Part shown: positions 1-7,537 of the stretch, in pieces | How the letters are laid out: the number at the start of each line of letters is the position of its first letter | Position numbering within the stretch: the stretch's first letter is position 1 | Assembly (NCBI RefSeq): GCF_000185365.1 | Contig: NZ_GL622241.1 | Coordinates: 99,853-163,852 of the forward strand | From: Enterococcus italicus DSM 15952 | GTDB taxonomy: Bacteria; Bacillota; Bacilli; Lactobacillales; Enterococcaceae | Direction of reading: 5' to 3' | DNA length: 64,000 bases | Notes under the pieces: generated by a model | What the model saw: only the letters and a program-made list of their open reading frames with translations | Databases searched by the model: none | What the model was told of the DNA's origin: nothing | Made by a program: the position numbers and the translations under genes

Positions 1-458
1 ATAATATCCCGGATGACTGCCCCACTAGGTGAAGTCAAAATCGCAATTCGCTTCGGATAAGCTGGTAGGATTTGCTTAGGCAGTTGAAACAAGCCTTCTT
101 TGGCTAATTTCTCTTTTAATTGCGCATAAGCTTGATACAATGCTCCCACACCATCTGGCTCCATGTGTTCAATATACAGTTGATAACTTCCACTCGACTC
201 AAATAAAGATATGCGGCCAATGACCAATACCTTCATCCCTTCCTCTGGTTGGAAGGACAACTTCTGAAATGCTCCCTTAAACATGACCGCTGAGAGTTTT
301 GCATGTTCATCTTTAAGGCTAAAATACTGATGATTGGGTCTTAAACGAAAATTAGAAATTTCCCCCGTCAGATACACACGTTCTAAGTAAGGATCTGCAT
401 CAAATTTACGCTTTAAGTAGGCGGTCATCGCGGTAATACTTAAATATTGTTCACTCAC
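1..458 (-). CDS. xseA: Exodeoxyribonuclease VII large subunit (N-terminal part)
   Basis: This is the large subunit of exonuclease VII, which degrades single-stranded DNA in repair together with XseB. Only the first ~152 codons are in the window; the gene runs off the left edge. The translation begins [19 protein letters not shown] and continues with the OB-fold region ([23 protein letters not shown]), as in firmicute XseA proteins. I chose a GTG start at 458 because it overlaps the folD stop as GTGA, implying translational coupling, and the homologous N-terminus aligns there. The next ATG (428) would remove ten conserved residues. Confidence 0.9.
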   Translation of the reverse strand, partial: MSEQYLSITAMTAYLKRKFDADPYLERVYLTGEISNFRLRPNHQYFSLKDEHAKLSAVMFKGAFQKLSFQPEEGMKVLVIGRISLFESSGSYQLYIEHMEPDGVGALYQAYAQLKEKLAKEGLFQLPKQILPAYPKRIAILTSPSGAVIRDI

Positions 459-1306
459 ACTGCATTCTCCTGCCTTTTGGCTGCTTCGTACGTTTGAATC
501 ATCAACATGGTGATCGTCATTGGACCAACCCCTTTCGGCACTGGCGTAATAAATGATGTCATTGGTGCCACTTCGTCAAATGCAACATCTCCAACCAGCT
601 TGCCATCTTGATCGCGATTCATTCCTACATCAATCACAACCGCTCCTGGCTTAACAAATTCTTTGGTAATAAAATTTCCTCGACCAATGGCCACAATTAA
701 GATGTCAGCCGTTTGGGTCAATGCTGCTAAATCTTCCGTGCGAGAGTGGGCAATCGTTACCGTCGCATGACGGGCCAAAAGTAGTTGCGCCATGGGTTTT
801 CCGACAATATTACTTCTCCCTACTACAACCACTTTTTTCCCTTCAAGCGGGATGTGGTACGCATCAAACATCTTCATGATGCCATAAGGTGTACAAGGAA
901 TCATTTCGGGCTTCCCTAAAAATAATTTCCCTAAATTTAACGGATGAAAGCCATCGACATCTTTTTTTGGATCAATCGCATCCAACACTTTCTCTTCATC
1001 AATCTGAATCGGTAAAGGCAATTGCACCAAAATACCATGAAACGCTGCATCACGATTGTATTGATCAATTCTTGCCAATAACGCTTCTTCTGTCACCGAG
1101 GCAGGCAGACGATCCACTTTGGAATGAATGCCAATTCGTTTCGCTGCTAGTTCTTTGTTACGGACATACACCTGACTCGCAGGATTGTCACCGACTAAGA
1201 TAACGACCAAGCCCGGTGGATTCTCTAGAGAATCATTGGCGATAGTTTCTTTTAATTCTTGTTGCAATCTTTCTGCTAACCCTTTACCGTCAATAATTGT
1301 TGTCAT
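455..1306 (-). CDS. folD: Bifunctional methylene-THF dehydrogenase / methenyl-THF cyclohydrolase
   Basis: FolD interconverts 5,10-methylene-, 5,10-methenyl- and 10-formyl-tetrahydrofolate in the cytosol, feeding purine and formyl-Met synthesis. At 283 residues it has normal length. Visible signatures are [14 protein letters not shown] with the catalytic lysine, the GILVQLPLP motif, the [13 protein letters not shown] segment, the [14 protein letters not shown] nucleotide-binding loop and the terminal [10 protein letters not shown] motif. A ribosome-binding site AAAGGGGTG precedes the ATG. It sits between nusB and xseA as in many Firmicutes. The terminator at the nusB stop suggests folD-xseA also uses its own promoter near 1340. 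Confidence 0.97.
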   Translation of the reverse strand: MTTIIDGKGLAERLQQELKETIANDSLENPPGLVVILVGDNPASQVYVRNKELAAKRIGIHSKVDRLPASVTEEALLARIDQYNRDAAFHGILVQLPLPIQIDEEKVLDAIDPKKDVDGFHPLNLGKLFLGKPEMIPCTPYGIMKMFDAYHIPLEGKKVVVVGRSNIVGKPMAQLLLARHATVTIAHSRTEDLAALTQTADILIVAIGRGNFITKEFVKPGAVVIDVGMNRDQDGKLVGDVAFDEVAPMTSFITPVPKGVGPMTITMLMIQTYEAAKRQENAV

Positions 1307-1335
1307 AAAACTGCCACACCCCTTTTATTTTTTTC

Positions 1336-1344
1336 ATTTTACCA
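1336..1344 (-). promoter_or_regulatory. Possible extended -10 promoter for folD-xseA
   Basis: The minus strand reads TGGTAAAAT about 30 bp before the folD start. This resembles an extended -10 (TGnTAtAAT). No convincing -35 box lies 17 bp upstream. A promoter here would make sense because a terminator-like hairpin closes nusB just upstream. Confidence 0.35.
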
Positions 1345-1394
1345 TAGTCATAGTAGAGTGAGTAGAGTTGACTCATTTTTTCTCATTTGATAAA

Positions 1395-1432
1395 TCTAAA
1401 AAGAAGAAGCTGGGCTATTCGCCATCAGCTTC
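1395..1432 (-). terminator. Intrinsic terminator overlapping the nusB stop
   Basis: The arms GAAGCTG and CAGCTTC (1406-1412 and 1426-1432) enclose an inner GGC/GCC pairing. They are followed on the minus strand by a pyrimidine/T-rich run (TTCTTTTT). The last codons and stop of nusB form part of the hairpin. Confidence 0.6.
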
Positions 1433-1867
1433 TAATTTGTTATTAATTGAAGACAAGACACCATTTACAAATTTGCGTGATTGATCATCACTGAATGTCT
1501 TTGTTAATTCAATCGCTTCATTCAAAACAACTTTATTCGGAACATCCTCAGCATGTTGCATCTCAAAAATTGCTAGTCTTAAGATCGTAACATCCATTTT
1601 CGCCAAGCGACCAATTTTCCAGCCTGGACGCAAAAAAGATTCGATTTCCTTATCAAGTTCATTTTTGTGCTCGCACACACCGGATACCAACCAATCAAGA
1701 TAATCAGGGACAAAGTTTTCTTCCTCTTCATCCAACAAATCATATTGATTCACTTCAATCGCGTGTGCAATCGCATCTTGTTTTGAAAATTCTGTACTAA
1801 AATCTAGAGGGAATAACGATTGTACTGCCATCTCCCGAATATCATGTCTGGATAATTCTTTACTCAT
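1415..1867 (-). CDS. nusB: Transcription antitermination factor NusB
   Basis: NusB binds boxA RNA with NusE (S10) and promotes antitermination during rRNA transcription. The 150-residue product shows the expected start SKELSRHDIREMAVQSLF, the middle segment FLRPGWKIGRLAKMDVTILRLA, and the closing VLNEAIELTKTFSDDQSRKFVNGVL. I use the ATG at 1867, not an upstream ATG at 1897. It gives the conserved N-terminus and overlaps the end of the Asp23-family gene by eight bases (ATGAGTAA), typical of translational coupling. The stop lies inside an intrinsic terminator. Confidence 0.95.
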   Translation of the reverse strand: MSKELSRHDIREMAVQSLFPLDFSTEFSKQDAIAHAIEVNQYDLLDEEEENFVPDYLDWLVSGVCEHKNELDKEIESFLRPGWKIGRLAKMDVTILRLAIFEMQHAEDVPNKVVLNEAIELTKTFSDDQSRKFVNGVLSSINNKLEADGE

Positions 1868-2285
1868 TTTCGTCCTCATCATTTTCAAATAATTCATTTA
1901 AATCCAACTCTTCAGCCTTTTCAGGAACGATGGCCACCACGTGGATGTTCACTTCCATCAACTCTACATCAGTCATAAATAGCACTTGTTGCTTCACGCT
2001 TTGTTGGATATCCATCGCTACTTTCGGAACGGACACGCCATATTTCATATAGCAATACAAATCCACCTTAATCCCATCTTCGTCAATGGTCAGATGAACA
2101 CCCTTGCCATGAGCTTTACGTCCTAATAGTTCATTTAAATTTGTCGTGAATGTGCCTCTCATACCATAAACACCTTCAACAGTAGCCGCAGCAATACCAA
2201 TAATTACTTCAATGACTTCAGGCGCAATGACTATTTCACCTAGTTCATGATTCGTATCTAATACGAAGCTTTTTTCTTCAACCAT
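1860..2285 (-). CDS. Asp23/Gls24 family envelope stress response protein
   Basis: This is a 141-residue DUF322 (Asp23) protein of the type found immediately upstream of nusB in many Firmicutes (YqhY-like in Bacillus). The core reads IVIAPEVIEVIIGIAAATVEGVYGMRGT, continuing to VDLYCYMKYGVSVPKVAMDIQQSV. The C-terminus is very acidic. Family members are linked to envelope stress or, for YqhY, to fatty-acid synthesis control, but the molecular role is not settled. An upstream ATG at 2300 is ruled out because its own codons contain the Shine-Dalgarno sequence GGAGG that serves the ATG at 2285. The gene overlaps nusB by eight bases. Confidence 0.9.
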   Translation of the reverse strand: MVEEKSFVLDTNHELGEIVIAPEVIEVIIGIAAATVEGVYGMRGTFTTNLNELLGRKAHGKGVHLTIDEDGIKVDLYCYMKYGVSVPKVAMDIQQSVKQQVLFMTDVELMEVNIHVVAIVPEKAEELDLNELFENDEDENE

Positions 2286-2462
2286 TATGAATTCCTCCAT
2301 CTCTTTGCACTTTCGATACTGATATGAAAATACTCCATGCGTTCTCGAAAACCATCCATCATTTTTTAAACTAAACAGAAAGAATGTGCAAGAACTTCGG
2401 TACTAGTGTATCATTTTCTAGCCTTTTTCGCTATAAAAACTACTAGCAGAACTAGCTAACTA

Positions 2463-3527
2463 TTATAAAATCATGAATTCTTTTGAAGACTTCGTTAACA
2501 CTTCATTACCAGTGCTTGTGATTAGCAAGTCATCTTCAATTCGCACGCCACCGATTCCAGGCAAGTAAATTCCGGGTTCATCAGTAATAATATTACCTGG
2601 AACAAATCGTTTATCCGCACGGAACGATACATTAGGTCCTTCATGAATCTCAAGACCAATGCCATGACCGGTCGAATGACCAAATGCTTCACCATAACCA
2701 AATGACGCAATATGATCACGGGCAATTGCATCTAGCTCAATACCTGACATACCTGGTTTTGCTGCATCAATCACTTTTAAATTCGCTTCTAGCACGATTT
2801 GGTAGATATCTTTTAGTTTTTGACCTGGATCACCAACGGCAAATGTTCTTGTTTCATCTGAAACGTAGCCGTCATAATAACAACCAAAGTCAATCGTAAT
2901 TAAATCGCCTTTTTCAATAACTTTTTCACTGGCAACACCATGTGGCATCGCAGAGCGTAAGCCACTAGCAACAATCGTATCAAATGACACACACGTCGCG
3001 CCCAGTGAACGCATATAAAAGTCTAATTGATTGGCTACTTCAATTTCAGTCATCCCTGGTTTGATTGTATTCCAGATATGTTCGATTCCTTTATCTGCAA
3101 TTTCGCAAGCTTTTCTGACTGTTTCAACTTCATGATCTTCTTTCATTTCACGCAATTCTTCAATCATACCCGAGATTGGCACTAATTCAGAGGTTTCGAT
3201 TAGGTCTTCTAACTGGCCATATTGCGCAAAACTGACAAAGGCTTCCTCAAAACCTAATGATTTAATCCCATCTTTTTGGCAAAGTTGTGCGACTTCGTCA
3301 AAGATTGGGCCTGTATTTTTCACGATTTTATATTCTTGCGCTTGTTTTGCTGCTTGTTCAGTATAACGAAAATCCGTTACAAAATAAGCGTTTGTCAAGG
3401 TAATGACTGCTAAACCAGACGTACCTGTAAAATTGGTTAAATAACGTAAATTGTAAGGACTTGTTATTAAAAAGCCATCAATTCCTTCATTTTTCATCGC
3501 AGAACGTAATTTTTCTACTCGTGACAT
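2463..3527 (-). CDS. pepP: Xaa-Pro aminopeptidase (M24B)
   Basis: This cytosolic metallopeptidase removes an N-terminal residue ahead of proline. The 354-residue protein has an N-terminal creatinase-like domain (MSRVEKLRSAMKNEGIDGFL) and a pita-bread catalytic domain. Metal ligands are visible in ITIDFGCYYDGYVSDETRTF, GHSTGHGIGLEIHEGP, TDEPGIYLPG and GVRIEDDLL. The start at 3527 follows GAAGGAAGA; an in-frame ATG 31 codons upstream would add a hydrophobic stretch and span the promoter. In related genomes pepP is followed by efp and the Asp23-family gene, but here no efp lies between them. Confidence 0.93.
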   Translation of the reverse strand: MSRVEKLRSAMKNEGIDGFLITSPYNLRYLTNFTGTSGLAVITLTNAYFVTDFRYTEQAAKQAQEYKIVKNTGPIFDEVAQLCQKDGIKSLGFEEAFVSFAQYGQLEDLIETSELVPISGMIEELREMKEDHEVETVRKACEIADKGIEHIWNTIKPGMTEIEVANQLDFYMRSLGATCVSFDTIVASGLRSAMPHGVASEKVIEKGDLITIDFGCYYDGYVSDETRTFAVGDPGQKLKDIYQIVLEANLKVIDAAKPGMSGIELDAIARDHIASFGYGEAFGHSTGHGIGLEIHEGPNVSFRADKRFVPGNIITDEPGIYLPGIGGVRIEDDLLITSTGNEVLTKSSKEFMIL

Positions 3528-3560
3528 TGTTCTTCCTTCTTTCATAAAGTAATCTATCTT

Positions 3561-3590
3561 ATTATAACAAACTTTAAACAAATAAGTTAA
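3561..3590 (-). promoter_or_regulatory. Sigma-A promoter of pepP
   Basis: The minus strand carries TTAACT, an 18-bp spacer and a perfect TATAAT, 34 bp before the chosen pepP start. It lies between the manO terminator and pepP and supports the downstream start choice. Confidence 0.6.
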
Positions 3591-3596
3591 AAGACA

Positions 3597-3626
3597 CAAA
3601 AAAAGATTGATTTTCATCAATCTTTT
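3597..3626 (-). terminator. Intrinsic terminator at the end of manO
   Basis: The perfect stem AAAGATTGAT/ATCAATCTTT has a four-base loop and is followed by a T-run on the minus strand. The manO stop codon (3617-3619) lies inside the hairpin. The plus strand also has a T-rich flank, so it could work in both directions. Confidence 0.8.
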
Positions 3627-4009
3627 TCTTTCTTTTGTCTTTTTTTGCCGATTGCTTTAAAAGAATTGTTTAAAACATCAAAAAAACCTAATGATCGCAC
3701 CATTTTGTCAGGATGAACATATTCTCTAATTGCACGTAACACTTGTTTGGGATTTTTTGCGGAAAACGTATACGTGCCACTCTTTTTCGTTTTTAGTGCA
3801 AAGCGCGGAATCCATTTCCCTTTAAATAGCACTGAGGCCACGACACAATCCACCTCTTCCCATGGAATTTGAATAAATTTCTTTGCATCGCGATCACTAT
3901 AAAATTCAAATGCTTTGTCGCCAATCATGATCTTGCCATATTCATTTAATCCTGTAAATGACGTTCCATCTTTTACTAAATCCACTTTCGCATTCAGTGA
4001 TTGAACCAT
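3617..4009 (-). CDS. manO: ManO-type DUF956 protein, mannose-PTS accessory
   Basis: This 130-residue DUF956 protein is typically the last gene of mannose-PTS operons in lactic acid bacteria. The sequence shows the family core GKIMIGDKAFEFYSDRDAKK, IQIPWEEVDCVVASVLFKGK and FALKTKKSGTYTFSAK. It has no membrane segment. Its biochemical role is not established; regulation of or binding to the PTS has been proposed from gene context. The start at 4009 is set by the Shine-Dalgarno AGGAGG seven bases upstream. A strong hairpin terminator separates it from the IID gene, so expression may depend on read-through or on a weak promoter (TATACT near 4033). Confidence 0.85.
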   Translation of the reverse strand: MVQSLNAKVDLVKDGTSFTGLNEYGKIMIGDKAFEFYSDRDAKKFIQIPWEEVDCVVASVLFKGKWIPRFALKTKKSGTYTFSAKNPKQVLRAIREYVHPDKMVRSLGFFDVLNNSFKAIGKKRQKKEKD

Positions 4010-4037
4010 TGCCATCCTCCTAGTTTGATTCAGTATA

Positions 4038-4080
4038 ACAAAAAAAACAGAGCAATGCCACTTAGCGCATGGCATCGCCC
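4038..4080 (-). terminator. Strong hairpin terminator between IID and manO
   Basis: The minus strand reads an 11-bp stem of GGGCGATGCCA with TGGCATTGCTC (two G-T pairs) and then a run of eight Ts. It would end most transcripts after the IID gene and leave manO at lower expression. Confidence 0.8.
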
Positions 4081-4091
4081 TAGTCTAGTTC

Positions 4092-5003
4092 TTACATTAA
4101 CCCAATCAAGTGAGCGACAATACCGATAACAAATAAGCCTAAAATAATCAAGATTGGTGAAACTTTTTTCTTTAATAACCACATACAAGCAAGGGTAATT
4201 AATAAAGCAGCAAGACCTGGTATTAAACTATCTAAGTTGTTTTGCAAAGTTGTTACTTTTGTATCAGATAAAGATAAGCCTGCACTTTGTTGCTCTAATG
4301 CCGATTTGATACCAGCGGCACCCGAAGGCAATTTGTCCCAATCAATATATGCACCTGTGTCTAATTTAACGGAAGATACGGTTGGTTTGAACGAAACAGA
4401 AACCCAGCGATTTACTAGGGCACCTAGGATAAACATCCCTAAAATCGACGCACCTTTTGTAATATCTTGTAAAATACCGCCTGATAAATCTTCCGTGATT
4501 TTTGATCCAGCTTTGTAACCAAACTCTTGTGTATACCACATGAAGGCCATCCGAATCGCATTCCATGCGACAAAGTAAATAATCGGACCAATGATACTAC
4601 CACCCATAGCCAAAGATGCTGCCAAAGCGCCTAGGATTGGTTTCACTGTGAACCAAAATACCGGATCACCAACCCCTGCTAAAGGTCCCATCATCCCAAC
4701 TTTTACCCCTTGAATCGTAACATCGTCGACTGGAGCACCATTTGCACGTTCTTCTTCAAGAGCCAAAGTCACCCCAATAATTGGTGATGCTACATAAGGA
4801 TGGGTATTAAAGAATTCTAAGTGACGCTTCAATGCCGCAATTCTATCTTCCTTATTTGGGTACAATCTCTTGATAGCCGGAATCATTGTATATGCCCAGC
4901 CACCATTTTGCATCCGTTCATAATTCCATGATCCTTGAAGGAATGTAGAACGCCACCAAGTAGAGATACGATCTTTTTTCGTTAATTGAATTTTATTTTC
5001 CAT
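4092..5003 (-). CDS. manN: PTS mannose/fructose/sorbose family IID component
   Basis: This is the IID membrane subunit of a mannose-class phosphotransferase system. With IIC it forms the sugar channel. It has 303 residues, the usual length. The N-terminus (STFLQGSWNYERMQNGGWAY) is the classic IID signature, followed by LEFFNTHPYVASPIIGVTLALEEERANGA and GPLAGVGDPVFWFTVKPIL. Several hydrophobic segments occupy the second half and the protein ends with a membrane helix (ILIILGLFVIGIVAHLIGL). It lies 20 bp after the IIC gene in a IIB-IIAB-IIC-IID order. Sugar specificity cannot be fixed from sequence; mannose/glucose is the usual assignment. Confidence 0.93.
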   Translation of the reverse strand: MENKIQLTKKDRISTWWRSTFLQGSWNYERMQNGGWAYTMIPAIKRLYPNKEDRIAALKRHLEFFNTHPYVASPIIGVTLALEEERANGAPVDDVTIQGVKVGMMGPLAGVGDPVFWFTVKPILGALAASLAMGGSIIGPIIYFVAWNAIRMAFMWYTQEFGYKAGSKITEDLSGGILQDITKGASILGMFILGALVNRWVSVSFKPTVSSVKLDTGAYIDWDKLPSGAAGIKSALEQQSAGLSLSDTKVTTLQNNLDSLIPGLAALLITLACMWLLKKKVSPILIILGLFVIGIVAHLIGLM

Positions 5004-5023
5004 AACTTGTGTCGCCTCCTTCT

Positions 5024-5827
5024 TTAATAGTTATCAATAATATCGCCTAGAGGATCACCTGTATTACCACCATTTGATCCAGATCCACCTTGTTTCGATA
5101 GTGCCAAGTAAATAAGTGCCAATGATACACCAATTGCTCCTAGTCCAATTAAAGTAATTTGTGAAACGGTTGCTAAAACAAAACCAATGGCAAAGAATGG
5201 CCAAACTTCACGGGTTGCCATCATATTGATAACCATCGCATAACCAACCGCTACAACCATCCCCCCACCAATTGCTAGACCACTTGTTAACCAAGTAGGC
5301 ATTGCTTCTAACATGGCTTTCACAGGACCTTCACCAACTGCTAAGATTAATGCAGCGGGAATAGCGATCCGAATACCTTGCAAACAAATGGCTGCAATTT
5401 GCCAAAATTCAATTTTAGCAATGCTTCCTTCATTGGCCGCTGCATCCATAAAATGAACAAAGGCTGTCGTAATTGTTCTCACGATGATAGTTAACAATAA
5501 TCCAGCGACAGCTAGTGGTACGGCAATCGCGATGGCTGAAGACACACCAGACTCACCTTGTCCACCTAAAATAAGAATAATAGCTGAAGCGACTGCTGCT
5601 AAAGCGGCATCAGGTGCTACAGCAGCACCAATATTTGACCAACCTAGTGCAATCATTTGTAATGTTCCACCTAAGATTAGACATGGCAATAAATTACCTG
5701 TTACTAATCCAATCAGTGTACAAGCAATAACTGGTTGATGGAAATGAAATTCATCGAGGACTCCTTCCATCCCTGCCAGAAATGCTACAACAATGACTAA
5801 TATAATCTGAATAAAATTTAATTCCAT
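5024..5827 (-). CDS. manM: PTS mannose/fructose/sorbose family IIC component
   Basis: This is the IIC membrane subunit of the mannose-class PTS. It has 267 residues and about seven to eight hydrophobic segments. The signature GVLDEFHFHQPVIACTLIGLVTGN near the N-terminus and GGTLQMIALGWSNIGAAVAPDAALA are typical of IIC-Man. It works with IID to translocate and phosphorylate hexose, the phosphate coming from IIB. The start follows GGAGGAACAAC. Spacings of 32 bp (from IIAB) and 20 bp (to IID) indicate one operon. Confidence 0.93.
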   Translation of the reverse strand: MELNFIQIILVIVVAFLAGMEGVLDEFHFHQPVIACTLIGLVTGNLLPCLILGGTLQMIALGWSNIGAAVAPDAALAAVASAIILILGGQGESGVSSAIAIAVPLAVAGLLLTIIVRTITTAFVHFMDAAANEGSIAKIEFWQIAAICLQGIRIAIPAALILAVGEGPVKAMLEAMPTWLTSGLAIGGGMVVAVGYAMVINMMATREVWPFFAIGFVLATVSQITLIGLGAIGVSLALIYLALSKQGGSGSNGGNTGDPLGDIIDNY

Positions 5828-5859
5828 AATTGTTGTTCCTCCATTTCTTTAAGATTCCC

Positions 5860-6825
5860 CTATTTTTGTCGGTTTAATTCTTCCTGTGCTTTACGCAAGA
5901 TATCATCCATATCACCTTTTGAATCATTCGGCACTTTTCTAACATCAAACGTTATACCAGCTGATTTCAGCTTTTTAAATGTATCAATATCATTTTGATC
6001 AAAAGCTAATACTTTATTCGGTTGAACTTTTCCGATTGAATGTGCCATCGAACCAACATTAATTGTCTTCAATGGAACGCCACCTTCGACTGCTCGCAAA
6101 GCATCTTGAGGGTTTTCAAATAATAACATTGCTTTTTGACCACCAAAATGTTTATCATCTTTTGCTAATTCAATCATCTTCTCTACTGGTACAACGTGTG
6201 CTTTCACACCAGGAGGAGCTGCTTGTTGAATTAATTTTTTCCGTAATTCATCTTTTGCTACATTATCGGACACGACAATAATTCTTGTTGGTTGTGTTTC
6301 TTTCGTCCATGCAGTAGCAACTTGTCCATGTAAAAGTCGTGAATCGACACGCGCTAAGACATACTTGAATGTACCTGGTGCACCGGCTGATGATACTTGT
6401 TGAACGGCAGCTGTCGTTGTTGGTGCCAATGAATCCGGACGAACCTTTACCCCTTCTTTCGCTGGTGAAAGTATTTGAGCGGCGATTTTTCTTGCGGAAG
6501 TTTCACTTAATCGACAAGCAAATGCTTCAATAACCATTGGTAAATTCATACCTGCAACAATTGCCCACTGATCTTTGTGTTCTTCATACAAACTATTCGC
6601 TTGATTAAAAGGGGTCCCACCCCATAAATCAACTAAGAATAAGACTTCATCTTGGTTTTCAAAACCCGCAACAGCTTGAGTCATTTTTGCTTTTACGTCA
6701 TCAGGACCTTCACTAGGCATTAACGTAACTGCGGTAACATCTTTTTGTTCGCCAAAAATCATCGTTGCTGATTGTAGTATTCCTTTGGCAAATTCGCCAT
6801 GGCTAGCTAAGATAATTCCTACCAT
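5860..6825 (-). CDS. manL: PTS mannose family fused IIAB component
   Basis: This 321-residue cytosolic protein fuses EIIA-Man (residues ~1-125) to EIIB-Man (~155-321) through an Ala/Thr/Ser/Pro-rich linker. The EIIA phospho-histidine is His9 in MVGIILASHGEF; the EIIB phospho-histidine is His166 in ARVDSRLLHGQVATAW. Phosphate passes from HPr to His9, to His166, to the sugar. A preceding separate IIB gene gives the operon two IIB domains. In related bacteria this protein also controls the LevR/ManR activator through phosphorylation, which fits the neighbouring levR gene. Confidence 0.95.
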   Translation of the reverse strand: MVGIILASHGEFAKGILQSATMIFGEQKDVTAVTLMPSEGPDDVKAKMTQAVAGFENQDEVLFLVDLWGGTPFNQANSLYEEHKDQWAIVAGMNLPMVIEAFACRLSETSARKIAAQILSPAKEGVKVRPDSLAPTTTAAVQQVSSAGAPGTFKYVLARVDSRLLHGQVATAWTKETQPTRIIVVSDNVAKDELRKKLIQQAAPPGVKAHVVPVEKMIELAKDDKHFGGQKAMLLFENPQDALRAVEGGVPLKTINVGSMAHSIGKVQPNKVLAFDQNDIDTFKKLKSAGITFDVRKVPNDSKGDMDDILRKAQEELNRQK

Positions 6826-6836
6826 TCTTTTCCCTC

Positions 6837-7343
6837 CTATACATTTTTGTTTGCAACATTCTTTTCTTTCTCTAACAAGTCCATCAAGTTCACTTTGCGA
6901 TCTGCTGGTACTTTACGCAATTCCAATTCAATTCCTCGATGGTTTAAATAATAAAAGGCCTGTCTGTCTTTTTCATCAATTGACACAAAGTTTGTCACCA
7001 TGTGCTTGCCTGCTTGAAATCGCATCCCACCAATGTTCACAGAATGAATAAACATCCCTCCTTGTACCAAACGAACGACATCTTGCGGATTCGTAAATAA
7101 GAGCATAATCTGTTGTTGCATGAATAAATAATGCGTACAAACCCTTAAGAGCTGTTCAATCGAAACAACATTCGTCCGGATACCCGGCGGTGCTGCTTCA
7201 TTAAGCAATACTTTTCGAAATGGATCTCTTGCTACTTCATCACCGACTACAATGATTCGCTCGATTCCAGTTGCTTTCGTCCAAGCTGTTGCCACCTGAC
7301 CATGAATCAACCGGTCGTCGATGCGTGCCAAACGGATCGTCAT
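6837..7343 (-). CDS. PTS mannose family stand-alone IIB component
   Basis: This 168-residue EIIB-Man domain protein has its phospho-histidine at His14 in RIDDRLIHGQVATAW. It is the first gene after the sigma-54 promoter and is followed 11 bp later by the fused IIAB gene. The start at 7343 follows GGAGGG; an upstream in-frame ATG at 7385 has no comparable ribosome-binding site. Similar extra IIB (MpoB-like) proteins in other Firmicutes relay phosphate to LevR-type activators and so act as glucose sensors. That role is likely here by context but is inference. Confidence 0.9.
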   Translation of the reverse strand: MTIRLARIDDRLIHGQVATAWTKATGIERIIVVGDEVARDPFRKVLLNEAAPPGIRTNVVSIEQLLRVCTHYLFMQQQIMLLFTNPQDVVRLVQGGMFIHSVNIGGMRFQAGKHMVTNFVSIDEKDRQAFYYLNHRGIELELRKVPADRKVNLMDLLEKEKNVANKNV

Positions 7344-7406
7344 GACTTGTTCCCTCCATTTCGTTTTTCTGACGAATGTCGCCACACTCCTTTCACCTTT
7401 ATCATA

Positions 7407-7423
7407 AGCAATTTCTATGCCAA
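7407..7423 (-). promoter_or_regulatory. Sigma-54 (-24/-12) promoter of the mannose PTS operon
   Basis: The minus strand reads TTGGCATAGAAATTGCT. This matches the RpoN consensus TGGCAY-N5-TTGCW, with the GG and GC doublets exactly ten bases apart. It lies 64 bp before the stand-alone IIB start and downstream of the LevR-type activator gene. Transcription would start near 7396. Confidence 0.88.
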
Positions 7424-7430
7424 CTTTTCA

Positions 7431-7537
7431 TACACTAAAGAAGAGCGATATGACGCTTTTTTTTTAAAGAAATAAAAAAGCAATACACTAATTTTAGTGT
7501 ATTGCTTAGTGTATAACCCCCTCTAACTTATACACTA
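7431..7537. repeat. Five TACACTA heptamers, candidate LevR binding sites
   Basis: The heptamer TACACTA occurs at 7431-7437, 7484-7490 and 7531-7537. Its complement TAGTGTA occurs at 7495-7501 and 7507-7513. Two inverted pairs are formed, one being the arms of the levR terminator. The cluster lies about 10-115 bp upstream of the -24 element, where a sigma-54 activator normally binds. Assignment to LevR is inference. Confidence 0.5.
7470..7507 (-). terminator. Intrinsic terminator of levR
   Basis: The perfect 14-bp stem AAGCAATACACTAA/TTAGTGTATTGCTT has a two-base loop. It is followed on the minus strand by a T-rich tract. It also contains two copies of the TACACTA heptamer. Confidence 0.8.
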
